Source: a virus. Taken from it: a stretch of 55,330 nt of DNA. Numbering within the stretch: the stretch's first letter is position 1; every line of letters begins with the position of its first letter. The stretch is taken from positions 1 through 55,330 of the IMG/VR virus record IMGVR_UViG_3300020438_000051. One strand, given 5' to 3'. Of this stretch, positions 18,401-26,423 are shown piece after piece. A program made the translations under genes and the position numbers. Below the pieces are notes generated by a model, which had not been told where the DNA came from, did not search any database, and saw only the letters and a program-made list of their open reading frames with translations.

Positions 18401-21278
18401 TTATCCTCAACTTGATAGAGATAATCCAGTAAGTGACGCTCCTTCAGCACAAACATATGCACTCTCCAATATTTTGGGTAGTGTCGAAGTCAATGACCCC
18501 AAAAATAGTATTACAAAAGTCGGTGTTGAGAGAGTAGAAAAATCTTATCACCTGGCTCAAAATGTCACCAGTATTGTATCAACTTCAGAGACTGATCACG
18601 AAATTACCTTAGATCGTGAACATGGGTATAATAGTATTGCTAGAGTATCAATATCCATACCTGGTACCGGTTATGGTAACGGTACAGGTGCAGGCGAAAA
18701 TATCTATAACGCAATTCTGAGTTCAAATACATTACCTGGTAAAGAAGCTACATCAAGAATTACAGTTGATAACAATGGTTCAATTGCAGATGTCAAGATC
18801 ATCAGTGGTGGTTCTAACTATAATGTAGGTGACGTATTGAATGTCACAGGTACAGCTACCACTACTGGATTCTCTGGTGGTCAGGTTACAGTATCTGCTA
18901 TTCAAAATAATGTTGGTGATACACTTAGAATCTGTGGTATCAATTCTGCTTTCTCGACCTACAACGGATTTTACTCAATTAGTGGAATCTCTACAGCTAA
19001 TAAGGTATCTCTTACATCAGCCAATCTTATTGTTGGATATTCAACTACTCCTATTGGTGGAGATGTGACGGTCAACTCTTGTTCTAGGGTCACTGGTCCT
19101 AGATTAGACATTGATAGTATCGACTACGACCCAATCGTTGGTATTGCTAGTGTTACTACCATACAGAATCATGGATTGGTTTCTGATAATGTAATTAGAA
19201 TTGGTGGATCTACCAATAATTTCTTTAATAGAAACTTTACGATAACACAGGTAACGAACCTTAATAAATTTAATATTGATATTGGGATTAGTACGAGTTC
19301 TCAAGTAGCCTCCGGTACACTTGCTGGTTACTACGTGGGTACTTCACCTCAAGGTGGTACATTTACTCTGTATGATGAAAATTTTGGTGGTAGAACTTCC
19401 AACTCTTACGCTGGTATCTCCACAGTATTGTCTTCTCCTATCATTAATACATCAATTGATGAGATTGAGATTGAAAATCTGAACAACTTTAACTTCAATA
19501 TTGGTGATTATGTAAGAATTAACAATGAGATTATGAGAGTTAAAACCACCGTTAACTCCAATCCAATTAAGGTTTTTAGAGGTATTCTTGGTACCAGAAC
19601 TTCAACTCATGTTCAAGGATCTGTCATTAGAAAGATTCATATTCAACCTGTTGAACTTAGAAGAACATCAATTATCAGAGCTTCTGGACATACGTTTGAG
19701 TATCTTGGATATGGTCCTGGTAACTACTCAACGTCACTTCCACAGAGACAGGCGGCACAACCTGGTCTGACTGAACAGTTGTTGTCTCAGTCATTCAGAT
19801 CTAATGGTGGTGTCAGTGTCTACACTGGTATGAATGATCAGGGTGACTTCTATATTGGCAACAAGAGAATTTCCTCTAACACTGGTAAGGAAGAGGTATT
19901 TGATACTCCAGTTCCTACTATTACTGGTGAAGACATATTTACCATTGGTGCTGAGTCTGGTGTTGATGTCATTAACCCACTTGACGCTACTATATCCAGA
20001 GGTCTTAAGGTTGAGGGTGGTACTCAGAATAATATCCTATCAGAATTTAATGGTCCTGTGGTCTTCACCGAGAAGATTACATCCACTTCAGATGAGGGTA
20101 TTGAGGTTAACTCTATGTTCCTCCAGGGTGACACAGTTGTATCTAGAAAGTACACTGTAGGACTCGGAACTCCAGTATTGGCTGGTAATCCTGGTGATGT
20201 TGTTTATAACGCAAATCCAAGCAAGGGTGGAACAATCGGATGGAATTACTCTATTGAGAGTGGTTGGTATCCATTCGGTGCTATCAGTATTAATCCAAAT
20301 GGCAGTGAAATGTTGTTTGATAAGATTGGTGTTGGAACTGAAGATATTCTACCCAATCAGACATTCCAGGTTGGTTCTGGTTCATCACTATTCACTATTG
20401 ATGGCGATGGTGGTGTTGGTCTTGGAACCACAGCTAATGGTCTCAAACTGAATATCGAAGGTGATGTTCGTATTGGTACTGGATTCACAATTTATGGTGA
20501 TGGTTCTGGTATTACCAACCAGGATAGTATTTGGCAAAAGGGTGGAGGAAACGCCTTCGTCTATATCAAGGACGATGTAAACATCAAACTCGGATTAGGT
20601 GTTAGTACTGGAGACATTTATGGTCAAGTTCACTCCGCCGGTACAGCACAAACTTCACTATATGTTGGTAATGAATCTAGATTTGATGGTATATCAAGGT
20701 TTGATAGTGGAGTTATTGTTGGTGGAGCACTGACAGCAACTGGACCATTTGACTTAGATAACACATCCGGTACAATTACCGCTGGTGTTGTTACATCTAC
20801 GACCATTCAATCTGGAGCCGGTTCTACAATCCTCTCGGTAACATCTACTGGTGTTGGTATTGGAACTACAGTTGCTAGATCTGCACTAGATGTTGATGGT
20901 AGAGCTAGATTCAATTCCTATCATGAAATTGCACAAACTGTCACATCATCTGCTAATGATGTAGAACTCGATCTATCAATAGGTCAGTCGTTCCTTCTGA
21001 CAACTAGTGAGAATGTCACATCATTTACACTGAAAGGGGCGGCTTTGAATTCCACAACAGCATTTACCCTCAAAATTACACAGGACGCAACAACACCCTA
21101 TACAGTTGATATAGATAACTTTAGGACAGAGAGTAGTTCTGTGATACCAGTGTACTGGCCAGGTGGAATCACACCTATAGTAACAACTGTAGCTGGTAGA
21201 GTTGATATCTATTCATTCATGACATTTGATGGTGGAACTTCACTGTATGGTGTAGTCGGAGGTCAAAACTTCTCATGA
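15426..21278 (+). CDS. Giant tail/fibre structural protein with pectin-lyase-like N-terminal part
   Basis: The 1950-aa protein begins MPLSRLDNFLKNVRGNIIYVNP, a start typical of a large conserved cyanophage virion protein. Residues ~1-500 look like a right-handed beta-helix of the pectin-lyase type: RPFITIQRALVEAA, LSPGEHIV, GVSLVGQDLRKTTIRP and FEYADGVNNVEID. The middle (~550-1500) is a chain of beta modules with repeats such as SGGSNYNVGDVLNVTG and GLVSDNVIRIGG. The end (~1560-1950) has fibre motifs (GDVRIGTGFTIYGDGSGIT, VGIGTT, SALDVDGRARF) and a closing beta domain. It may be a receptor-binding or glycan-cleaving fibre; no catalytic residues can be assigned. It has a late promoter, and its stop overlaps the next start. 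Confidence 0.75.
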   Translation: MPLSRLDNFLKNVRGNIIYVNPNDLDATDSITNQGNSMGRPFITIQRALVEAARFSYQQGLDNDRFGKTTILLSPGEHIVDNRPGWIPLNASDYRLRDGTQSSDFTSFNTASNFDLTSSKNDLYKLNSVSGGVIVPRGVSLVGQDLRKTTIRPLYVPDPENDNIETTAIFKITGGCYFFQFTIFDGNPNGTVYRNYTSGDIVPNFSHHKLTCFEYADGVNNVEIDDTFISNFKSERTDLDMYYEKVGLAYGTSSGREIQPDYPSSGLDIQPKIDEYRIVGPTGGGTEISAIQAGDGTILGKNEIITVTLSEPLFGLDVDTAFQINGVSDVDYNGSFVVNEVLTSTTEGTTSFKYLNSVIPNSVAPVVAGALVNLDIDTVSSASPYIFNISLRSVYGICGMHADGAKASGFKSMVVAQFTGVSLQKDDNAFCKFDKSTGSFKFASTVDNIHSDPNAKYRPEYYNYHIKASNNSVVQLVSIFAIGYAQHFVTDSGGDFSVTNSNSNFGAIALASKGYRDIAFGRDDVGYITNIIPPKQLPTTTINLEYGSIDVTKTVGVGSTGRLYLHNEKNQSAPPKSVIQGYRIGSKVDDKLNLLITEGGESINYQARIVMPDDTTTKKESSRKVFDVARVGSSNSISNNTLNLTSDHRFMDGETIRISSDNARLPDGINNNRVYYAITTGLNDDQVKLAVSSNDASTGTSVDINNLGGNLIVESRVNDKVSGDIGHPIQYDTNEDQWYVNVSSSSTDNQLYSKIVTLGTSVLGEATSRTFINRLPDNRALADRIYRYRYVIPSGVGIQSARPPRDGYVIQMSNDVTGVDNSEIALKYNPGSVTMSNQSQMRNLSFLRDANWNNGTAYYTSEQPHNLVTGSKLVINNVTSTENPTGVAGSAYNGSKVVIGISSSHTFLVSQSIDPGTFTNNTSARTTDLPTFKTKRSDKTFYVYDVEQIKEYKTGEQDGIYYLTIIDSGNTPSVAPFNDSEEFSFSSPIVNLYPQLDRDNPVSDAPSAQTYALSNILGSVEVNDPKNSITKVGVERVEKSYHLAQNVTSIVSTSETDHEITLDREHGYNSIARVSISIPGTGYGNGTGAGENIYNAILSSNTLPGKEATSRITVDNNGSIADVKIISGGSNYNVGDVLNVTGTATTTGFSGGQVTVSAIQNNVGDTLRICGINSAFSTYNGFYSISGISTANKVSLTSANLIVGYSTTPIGGDVTVNSCSRVTGPRLDIDSIDYDPIVGIASVTTIQNHGLVSDNVIRIGGSTNNFFNRNFTITQVTNLNKFNIDIGISTSSQVASGTLAGYYVGTSPQGGTFTLYDENFGGRTSNSYAGISTVLSSPIINTSIDEIEIENLNNFNFNIGDYVRINNEIMRVKTTVNSNPIKVFRGILGTRTSTHVQGSVIRKIHIQPVELRRTSIIRASGHTFEYLGYGPGNYSTSLPQRQAAQPGLTEQLLSQSFRSNGGVSVYTGMNDQGDFYIGNKRISSNTGKEEVFDTPVPTITGEDIFTIGAESGVDVINPLDATISRGLKVEGGTQNNILSEFNGPVVFTEKITSTSDEGIEVNSMFLQGDTVVSRKYTVGLGTPVLAGNPGDVVYNANPSKGGTIGWNYSIESGWYPFGAISINPNGSEMLFDKIGVGTEDILPNQTFQVGSGSSLFTIDGDGGVGLGTTANGLKLNIEGDVRIGTGFTIYGDGSGITNQDSIWQKGGGNAFVYIKDDVNIKLGLGVSTGDIYGQVHSAGTAQTSLYVGNESRFDGISRFDSGVIVGGALTATGPFDLDNTSGTITAGVVTSTTIQSGAGSTILSVTSTGVGIGTTVARSALDVDGRARFNSYHEIAQTVTSSANDVELDLSIGQSFLLTTSENVTSFTLKGAALNSTTAFTLKITQDATTPYTVDIDNFRTESSSVIPVYWPGGITPIVTTVAGRVDIYSFMTFDGGTSLYGVVGGQNFS

Positions 21279-24067
21279 TAGGGTTCAAATTTAATAGGTC
21301 CGTTCCTACAACACTAAAGTTGAATGGACCTAGTTTAGGGTATCTAGAACAAGTAACAGACACAAAACAACATATAACAGGTGTTGTCACATTTTCAGGT
21401 ATTACAACTGCCACATATCCAAATGATAATGTGGGAGGAACATTTGATTTCAAATGGTATCTGGATGATAGTGAACTGAATAGTTCAATGACATCACCAT
21501 CTGTATCAATAGTAAGTGTTGGTAATTCTTCGATACTTACTCTTGATAATATTCCACTAAGTAACGACAACTCAAGAGTCTATCTGAAGACGGATTATAT
21601 TCCAGCAACTGGTGAATCACAGGCAAATAATGAACCACTTCAGTCAGATACTGGTACAATTGAACTGATCAAAAACATTCAGATCCTGACTCAACCAGTA
21701 ACTCAAACTGTTGCTTCTGGTGATGATGTAACATATACAGTTGAAGCTCAACTGGAGAATGGATTAACAACTGGTATCGAGTATCAATGGTATTTTGATG
21801 GTTCAATCAGGAATGATGGTGGTGTAGCTGGATTTACATATAGTGGAACTAACACAGATAGTGTTAAAGTTGCTGTTGATGAAAATGTAACAACTGGTGG
21901 TCCAGCAGTTTGTATTAGTGTCCTTGGGTTGACTCTTGAGAGTCAATCTACAATTGATAGTGATTGGTCCTCCTTTAGATCAAGTTACCCACAAAGACCA
22001 TTCTATCTCTTACAACCACCACAATTTTCCGATAGTCTTCTGAAGGTGCCTTCATCATACACTAGTGATGGTCTTGCATATCCTATACAAGCTATAAATT
22101 TGGACGTTGGTGATACAAACCAGACAAGTGATTGGTTCACTCTGACTGGATTGAATAATGCTCCAGCTGGTACTTCGGTCTCTCTGGCAATTGATGATTC
22201 ATTTGGTGGACCAATATCAATTACAGACAATAGTGGGAGTGTAAGTGTATCAGATCCAACCGGTTCTAATATTCTTATCTCAGTAAATAGATTTATCAAT
22301 GTTCCTAGTGGAACTGAAAGTCACCCAATCGGAAGTATTGGATATGATATTACTTTCACCCAGTTAGGATCAACAGGCGATGTTGATCTTGAGGCATATG
22401 TTAACAACACTTCAACTAGGGCAAGTGGTCTAATTGCAGGTGACAATTCTATTGCAGTTTCACCAGGTTACCCACAGAGACTCAGTGCAAACTCATTCAG
22501 AGTTGCCTTTGACATGACTAATAGTCTTGGACCAGGAAGACAGGCAACACTGGTGAGGAGTTGGGGATTTAACTTCCTTTCACCAATCGTCTATGGTATT
22601 GGTGGTAGAACTGTTCAGATTAATGTCAGAGCATCAATAAATGAGTTCACTAAGAAGTGTAGAGATAATGGAATGAATCTCTACTATTCTACTATGTCTG
22701 GTGAGAGATGGGCTATTGATCATAATAGGTCACTACCCGAAGCTGGTAATAATACTGTTCAGAATCTATATTGTGAGGTATCACACCCACAGTCGTTCAA
22801 TTCACCTCAGAATACTAACACTGTAACTATGACAGTGGTCTCACCAAGACCACTGATTACTTTTGAAGCTTATACTTTCGCTAATGACTATGCAACAAAA
22901 GATGTAGACTTTGATAGTAATCCTGAATTTACACTTGATCAGAACACTTTTGGATCACAGTATAATATCATTCAATTCCACTCAGTAGAGAGGAACAACC
23001 CTATCATCATGAACATGTTTGGTTCTAAGGGATCTGGTTCTAATGGTGGAGAAGGTGGAACTGCAACTATCAAATTTACAGCTGAAAAAGATATTGAGTA
23101 TACCGTGATTGGTATCTCAAATAATTCGGCTGTATTTTTGTATCGTGGTTCAACTCTTATCGCTGTTGTTGGTGAAGGTGGAAACGCTACATCTTCAGTA
23201 TCAGGTGGTGCCGGTGGTGGTGCAAATGGTTCTGGTGGTGATGGTGGTAATAATGGTAATTCCGGTGGTCAGTATTCATCACTGTCACTGAATGGTGTAT
23301 ATGGTTCAATAACACCATCTAGCGTTAGTTTGCAGAGTGGTGATACCTTAGCAATTCAAAACCAGGGTGGTAAAACTATTACTTGTACCAAGGGTTCTTA
23401 TTGGATAAACCAGGCTATCTCGGCTTGTAGTAATAATAGTTCAAGTGAGATTAAGTATGTCAACATTGATGGGACAACTATTAATTCAAGTTCTTCTATC
23501 ATTAGGGGATTTAAACCTGGATATACCGTCACTTCAACAGCTGGTGCTGGTATAGCTGGTGGTGGACAAGGTGGTAATGGTGCATCAGGTGGTGATGGTG
23601 GACAATCATCCAGCCAGGGTGGTGGAGGTGGATCAGGATACAATGATGGTAGTGTAGAGGTTATATCAACTCGTCTTGGTGGTTCAACTGGACTGGCTAA
23701 AATTACCATGAGAACGGAAACTTCCCAGTTCGTACACTTCTTTGATAACAGAGTTAGACCTAAGAGAACTACTTCTCTTACAAGTACTGGTAATATTGTT
23801 AGTGTATCTGCTCAGTCTGAGAGTGGTAATGGTCAACCAGGTGATACCGGTGCTAAACATTATCTCGTCACAATGGATGCTGACTATACTGGTCTTACTA
23901 TTGACGTTACATCAGATCTCACAGCTGCTGGTGGTTCAACCGATCCAGACATGCGAGCAGGAGCGATACAGAAACAGAACTCTACTCAGTGGAGAGTGTG
24001 GTTCGTCAGAGGTGGAGGAACATCCAATACCTTTATCAGAGAAGCGACCATTATTGGAAACTTATAA
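21275..24067 (+). CDS. Tail adhesin with Ig-like and glycine-rich domains
   Basis: The 930-aa protein starts in an ATGA overlap. Two Ig-like domains are suggested near 40-110 (FKWYLDDSEL) and 143-230 (QILTQPVTQTV... YQWYFDGS). The central region is beta-type. Two Gly-rich tracts follow at about 585-670 (SKGSGSNGGEGG, SGGAGGGANGSGGDGG) and 765-800 (GGGQGGNGASGGDGG), typical of phage Gly_rich/polyglycine tip domains. The C-terminal 100 residues are a compact beta domain. The likely role is host-surface binding, together with the giant structural protein. Ig-like domains on phage surfaces usually bind carbohydrate weakly. Confidence 0.7.
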   Translation: MIGFKFNRSVPTTLKLNGPSLGYLEQVTDTKQHITGVVTFSGITTATYPNDNVGGTFDFKWYLDDSELNSSMTSPSVSIVSVGNSSILTLDNIPLSNDNSRVYLKTDYIPATGESQANNEPLQSDTGTIELIKNIQILTQPVTQTVASGDDVTYTVEAQLENGLTTGIEYQWYFDGSIRNDGGVAGFTYSGTNTDSVKVAVDENVTTGGPAVCISVLGLTLESQSTIDSDWSSFRSSYPQRPFYLLQPPQFSDSLLKVPSSYTSDGLAYPIQAINLDVGDTNQTSDWFTLTGLNNAPAGTSVSLAIDDSFGGPISITDNSGSVSVSDPTGSNILISVNRFINVPSGTESHPIGSIGYDITFTQLGSTGDVDLEAYVNNTSTRASGLIAGDNSIAVSPGYPQRLSANSFRVAFDMTNSLGPGRQATLVRSWGFNFLSPIVYGIGGRTVQINVRASINEFTKKCRDNGMNLYYSTMSGERWAIDHNRSLPEAGNNTVQNLYCEVSHPQSFNSPQNTNTVTMTVVSPRPLITFEAYTFANDYATKDVDFDSNPEFTLDQNTFGSQYNIIQFHSVERNNPIIMNMFGSKGSGSNGGEGGTATIKFTAEKDIEYTVIGISNNSAVFLYRGSTLIAVVGEGGNATSSVSGGAGGGANGSGGDGGNNGNSGGQYSSLSLNGVYGSITPSSVSLQSGDTLAIQNQGGKTITCTKGSYWINQAISACSNNSSSEIKYVNIDGTTINSSSSIIRGFKPGYTVTSTAGAGIAGGGQGGNGASGGDGGQSSSQGGGGGSGYNDGSVEVISTRLGGSTGLAKITMRTETSQFVHFFDNRVRPKRTTSLTSTGNIVSVSAQSESGNGQPGDTGAKHYLVTMDADYTGLTIDVTSDLTAAGGSTDPDMRAGAIQKQNSTQWRVWFVRGGGTSNTFIREATIIGNL

Positions 24068-24070
24068 ATA
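24063..24070 (+). promoter_or_regulatory. Late promoter (TATAAATA)
   Basis: An exact T4-type late promoter, TATAAATA, overlaps the stop of the adhesin gene and lies 36 nt before the ATG at 24106. Confidence 0.8.
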
Positions 24071-24105
24071 ACTATCAGGTGGATAGTGAAACCTAACGGA
24101 GACAA

Positions 24106-24969
24106 ATGGCTGTAAACAAGAATTTTGTAGTCAAAAATGGAATAGAAGTAGCAAATGATCTAATTTTTGCTTCATCTGACCAAAATAAAGTCGGTATAGG
24201 TTCCACTCAACCTAATGCTCTCCTGGAAGTTGGAGGGGATTTTAAGGCACTTGGGAATTCAACTGTAGTTGGATTTGCAACTATCCAAGATACACTTAAA
24301 GTTGGTAGTGGTGGAACCGTACTTCTTGCTGATGTTCAATCAGGAAGATTAGGTTTCAATACAGCTACACCACATCATAATGTTCACATTTCTAATGTGG
24401 GTAGTGGACTTACTTCACTATATGTTGATGGTGGTAATGTTGTTTTTACTGGAGACCTCAGTGGTTATAACGCTGTTTTCTCTGGTGATGTCAATTTAAG
24501 TTCGGGTAATCTTGTTGTTGGCGGTGCAGCCACAATTACCTCTGATGTGATCATTGGTGGTGCAACCTCAATTGCCTCTAACCTGGTTGTTGGTGGTGCA
24601 GCCACAATTACCTCTGATCTGACCATTGGTGGTGACATTAGTTATGATGAGGCTAATGGTAGAAATATCAATATTAGTGGTATTTCAACACTTGGAACAG
24701 TACAGGTTTCAAATGGTCAAGTCACATCAACATCTGGTGTTGTAACTTACTTCGGTGATGGTTCCAATCTGACAGGTGTTACCGCTACCGCTGGTGGTAC
24801 AATTGGTCTTGGTGCCGAAGGTACATTTGTGGGTTCTGGGGTTACTCAGATAAACATCAACTCCTCAAGCGGTTCGGGTGTAGTAGCATCTTCAGTACAT
24901 GCTGGAATTGTTACCGCAACCATTCAATCTGGAGTTTCGATTGGTCTTGCTATCGCTCTCGGTAGTTGA
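24106..24969 (+). CDS. Tail fibre protein with VGGAATITSD repeats
   Basis: The 287-aa fibre-like protein begins MAVNKNFVVKNGIEVANDLIF, a common attachment module of cyanophage fibres. Shaft modules follow (VGIGSTQPNALLEVGG, LGFNTATPHHNVHIS). A near-perfect tandem repeat lies at ~140-190 (LVVGGAATITSD, IIGGATSIAS, LVVGGAATITSD), and GDGSNLTGV at ~222 is a motif shared with other fibres here. The DNA repeats are nearly identical, so copy number could change by slippage or recombination. The C-terminus is a short beta cap. It has its own TATAAATA promoter. Confidence 0.7.
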   Translation: MAVNKNFVVKNGIEVANDLIFASSDQNKVGIGSTQPNALLEVGGDFKALGNSTVVGFATIQDTLKVGSGGTVLLADVQSGRLGFNTATPHHNVHISNVGSGLTSLYVDGGNVVFTGDLSGYNAVFSGDVNLSSGNLVVGGAATITSDVIIGGATSIASNLVVGGAATITSDLTIGGDISYDEANGRNINISGISTLGTVQVSNGQVTSTSGVVTYFGDGSNLTGVTATAGGTIGLGAEGTFVGSGVTQININSSSGSGVVASSVHAGIVTATIQSGVSIGLAIALGS

Positions 24970-24975
24970 TAAATA
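24968..24975 (+). promoter_or_regulatory. Late promoter (GATAAATA)
   Basis: GATAAATA overlaps the stop of the upstream fibre gene and lies 21 nt before the ATG at 24996. Confidence 0.7.
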
Positions 24976-24995
24976 TTCCTAACACTTAAAGAAAA

Positions 24996-25529
24996 ATGGC
25001 AGAAGTATTTGTAAATTCACTCACACCATCGGCAGGTATTGTTGAGACAAACCTAGCTGGAACTATTGCAGCTAATGCAACCACAATTACAGGTATTTCT
25101 ACTCTGAATGTGGGTCTTGGTTATATGGTTGACAACCAAAACTTCCGAGGTGGAACTAAGGTATCTGGAATTGGTGTTGGTCAAGTTACTGTAAATAGCA
25201 CATCCACCAATAGTGCTACCGCAACCACACAAAGTGTTAACTTTTTGGGTCCAACGACCTGTTACACTTCACCTGGTGGTACTAAATCAATTCTTATTGG
25301 TGGCACATTCGCTAACATAACAAAAAGTAATGTCAACATATTTGTTGAGGTTGTTTCTGGTTCTAGCAGATCAAACATCGCTCATGAAATTCCTGTTCCG
25401 ACCGGAAGTTCATTCGTAATTAGTGACGCTGGTAAGACAATTTTATTGGCGGCAGATGAACTTCGTGTTTATTCTGATATCAATAATGGTATTGATGTAA
25501 CTCTTGGCATTCTGCAGGGGGTAAACTGA
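24996..25529 (+). CDS. Structural fibre-accessory protein
   Basis: The 177-aa protein has an N-terminal beta-repeat part (AGTIAANATTITGISTLNVGLGY) and a C-terminal domain (TSPGGTKSILIGGTFAN... IPVPTGSSFVISDAG... LRVYSDINNGIDVTLGIL). The C-terminal part resembles the small beta proteins at 38708 and 40731, which also end in a strand, an acidic Asp and a hydrophobic closing strand. It is likely a virion connector or decoration protein of the fibres. It has a late promoter, and its stop TGA overlaps the next ATG (ATGG reached through TGATGG). Confidence 0.55.
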   Translation: MAEVFVNSLTPSAGIVETNLAGTIAANATTITGISTLNVGLGYMVDNQNFRGGTKVSGIGVGQVTVNSTSTNSATATTQSVNFLGPTTCYTSPGGTKSILIGGTFANITKSNVNIFVEVVSGSSRSNIAHEIPVPTGSSFVISDAGKTILLAADELRVYSDINNGIDVTLGILQGVN

Positions 25530-26410
25530 TGGCTGGTGATAGAGGAGGATATCTAGGTAGAAATCCTGGAGACACATCTGTTCGTTTTGCTCGTCAATCG
25601 TATGTGGTATCAGGTTCAACTTCATCATTCACATTCTCTTCAGGATATGACGTTGGATTTATCGATGTCTTTCTGAATGGATCAAAATTAGTCAATGGAC
25701 TTGACTATACTGCTAATGATAAACAGACAGTTAGTCTGACAATTCCAGCACAGAGTGGGGACTCATTAGAACTTGTAGCTTATAAAGCGTTCGATATAGT
25801 TAGTATTATATCATCTTCTGATGGTGATTTCACTGCTGGTGGAAACATTACAGCTGGTGGCACAATCCAAGGTAGTTTTATTGGTGATGGATCACAACTT
25901 ACTGGTATTGTAACCGATGGTAGTAATGGATCAAATTTTACTGGTATTGTAACCACTATTACAGCTGGTGATAACATTTCAGTTGATTCTTCAACTGGTA
26001 ATGTAACAATTACAGGTTTGGCTAACACATCTAATGTGGTTGCAGACACACTGGTTGTTAGTGGTGTTGGTACATTCTCAGGTGGTGTTAAGGGTATCGG
26101 TATTAGTTCCGGTGGAACTGTCGTTACTACTGATGCTATCGAAACATTAAACTTCATCGGTGCAGGTAACACTTTCAAGGTAACTGGTACTCAAGTTGAT
26201 ATCAGTATTCAAGGAGGAGGCGGTGGTGGAGCTGGACTGTCCACAGTTGGTGTTAATACAGGATTTGTATTCTCTAATCCCAACTCTATAACAACTAGTA
26301 TTCAACTAACAGAACCCGGATATAATTATGGTATGTTTGGTCCAATCACCATTAGTGGTGTGGGTGTAACAGTCACCGTTGGTGCTGGTAATAGTTTCAC
26401 TATTGTATAA
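25529..26410 (+). CDS. Tail fibre protein with beta-sandwich attachment domain
   Basis: The 293-aa protein has an N-terminal domain (~20-95: YVVSGSTSSFTFSSGY, GFIDVFLNGSKLVNGLDYT, LVAYKAFDI) found at the start of many phage fibres; a diverged copy opens the protein at 37659. Shaft repeats with GDGSQLTGIV follow, then a GGGGGGAG linker at ~228-235 and a C-terminal beta domain (TSIQLTEPGYNYGMFGPITI). It is likely co-transcribed with the upstream gene. A strong AAGGAGG lies right after its stop, serving the next gene. Confidence 0.65.
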   Translation: MAGDRGGYLGRNPGDTSVRFARQSYVVSGSTSSFTFSSGYDVGFIDVFLNGSKLVNGLDYTANDKQTVSLTIPAQSGDSLELVAYKAFDIVSIISSSDGDFTAGGNITAGGTIQGSFIGDGSQLTGIVTDGSNGSNFTGIVTTITAGDNISVDSSTGNVTITGLANTSNVVADTLVVSGVGTFSGGVKGIGISSGGTVVTTDAIETLNFIGAGNTFKVTGTQVDISIQGGGGGGAGLSTVGVNTGFVFSNPNSITTSIQLTEPGYNYGMFGPITISGVGVTVTVGAGNSFTIV

Positions 26411-26423
26411 GGAGGAATAGAAA

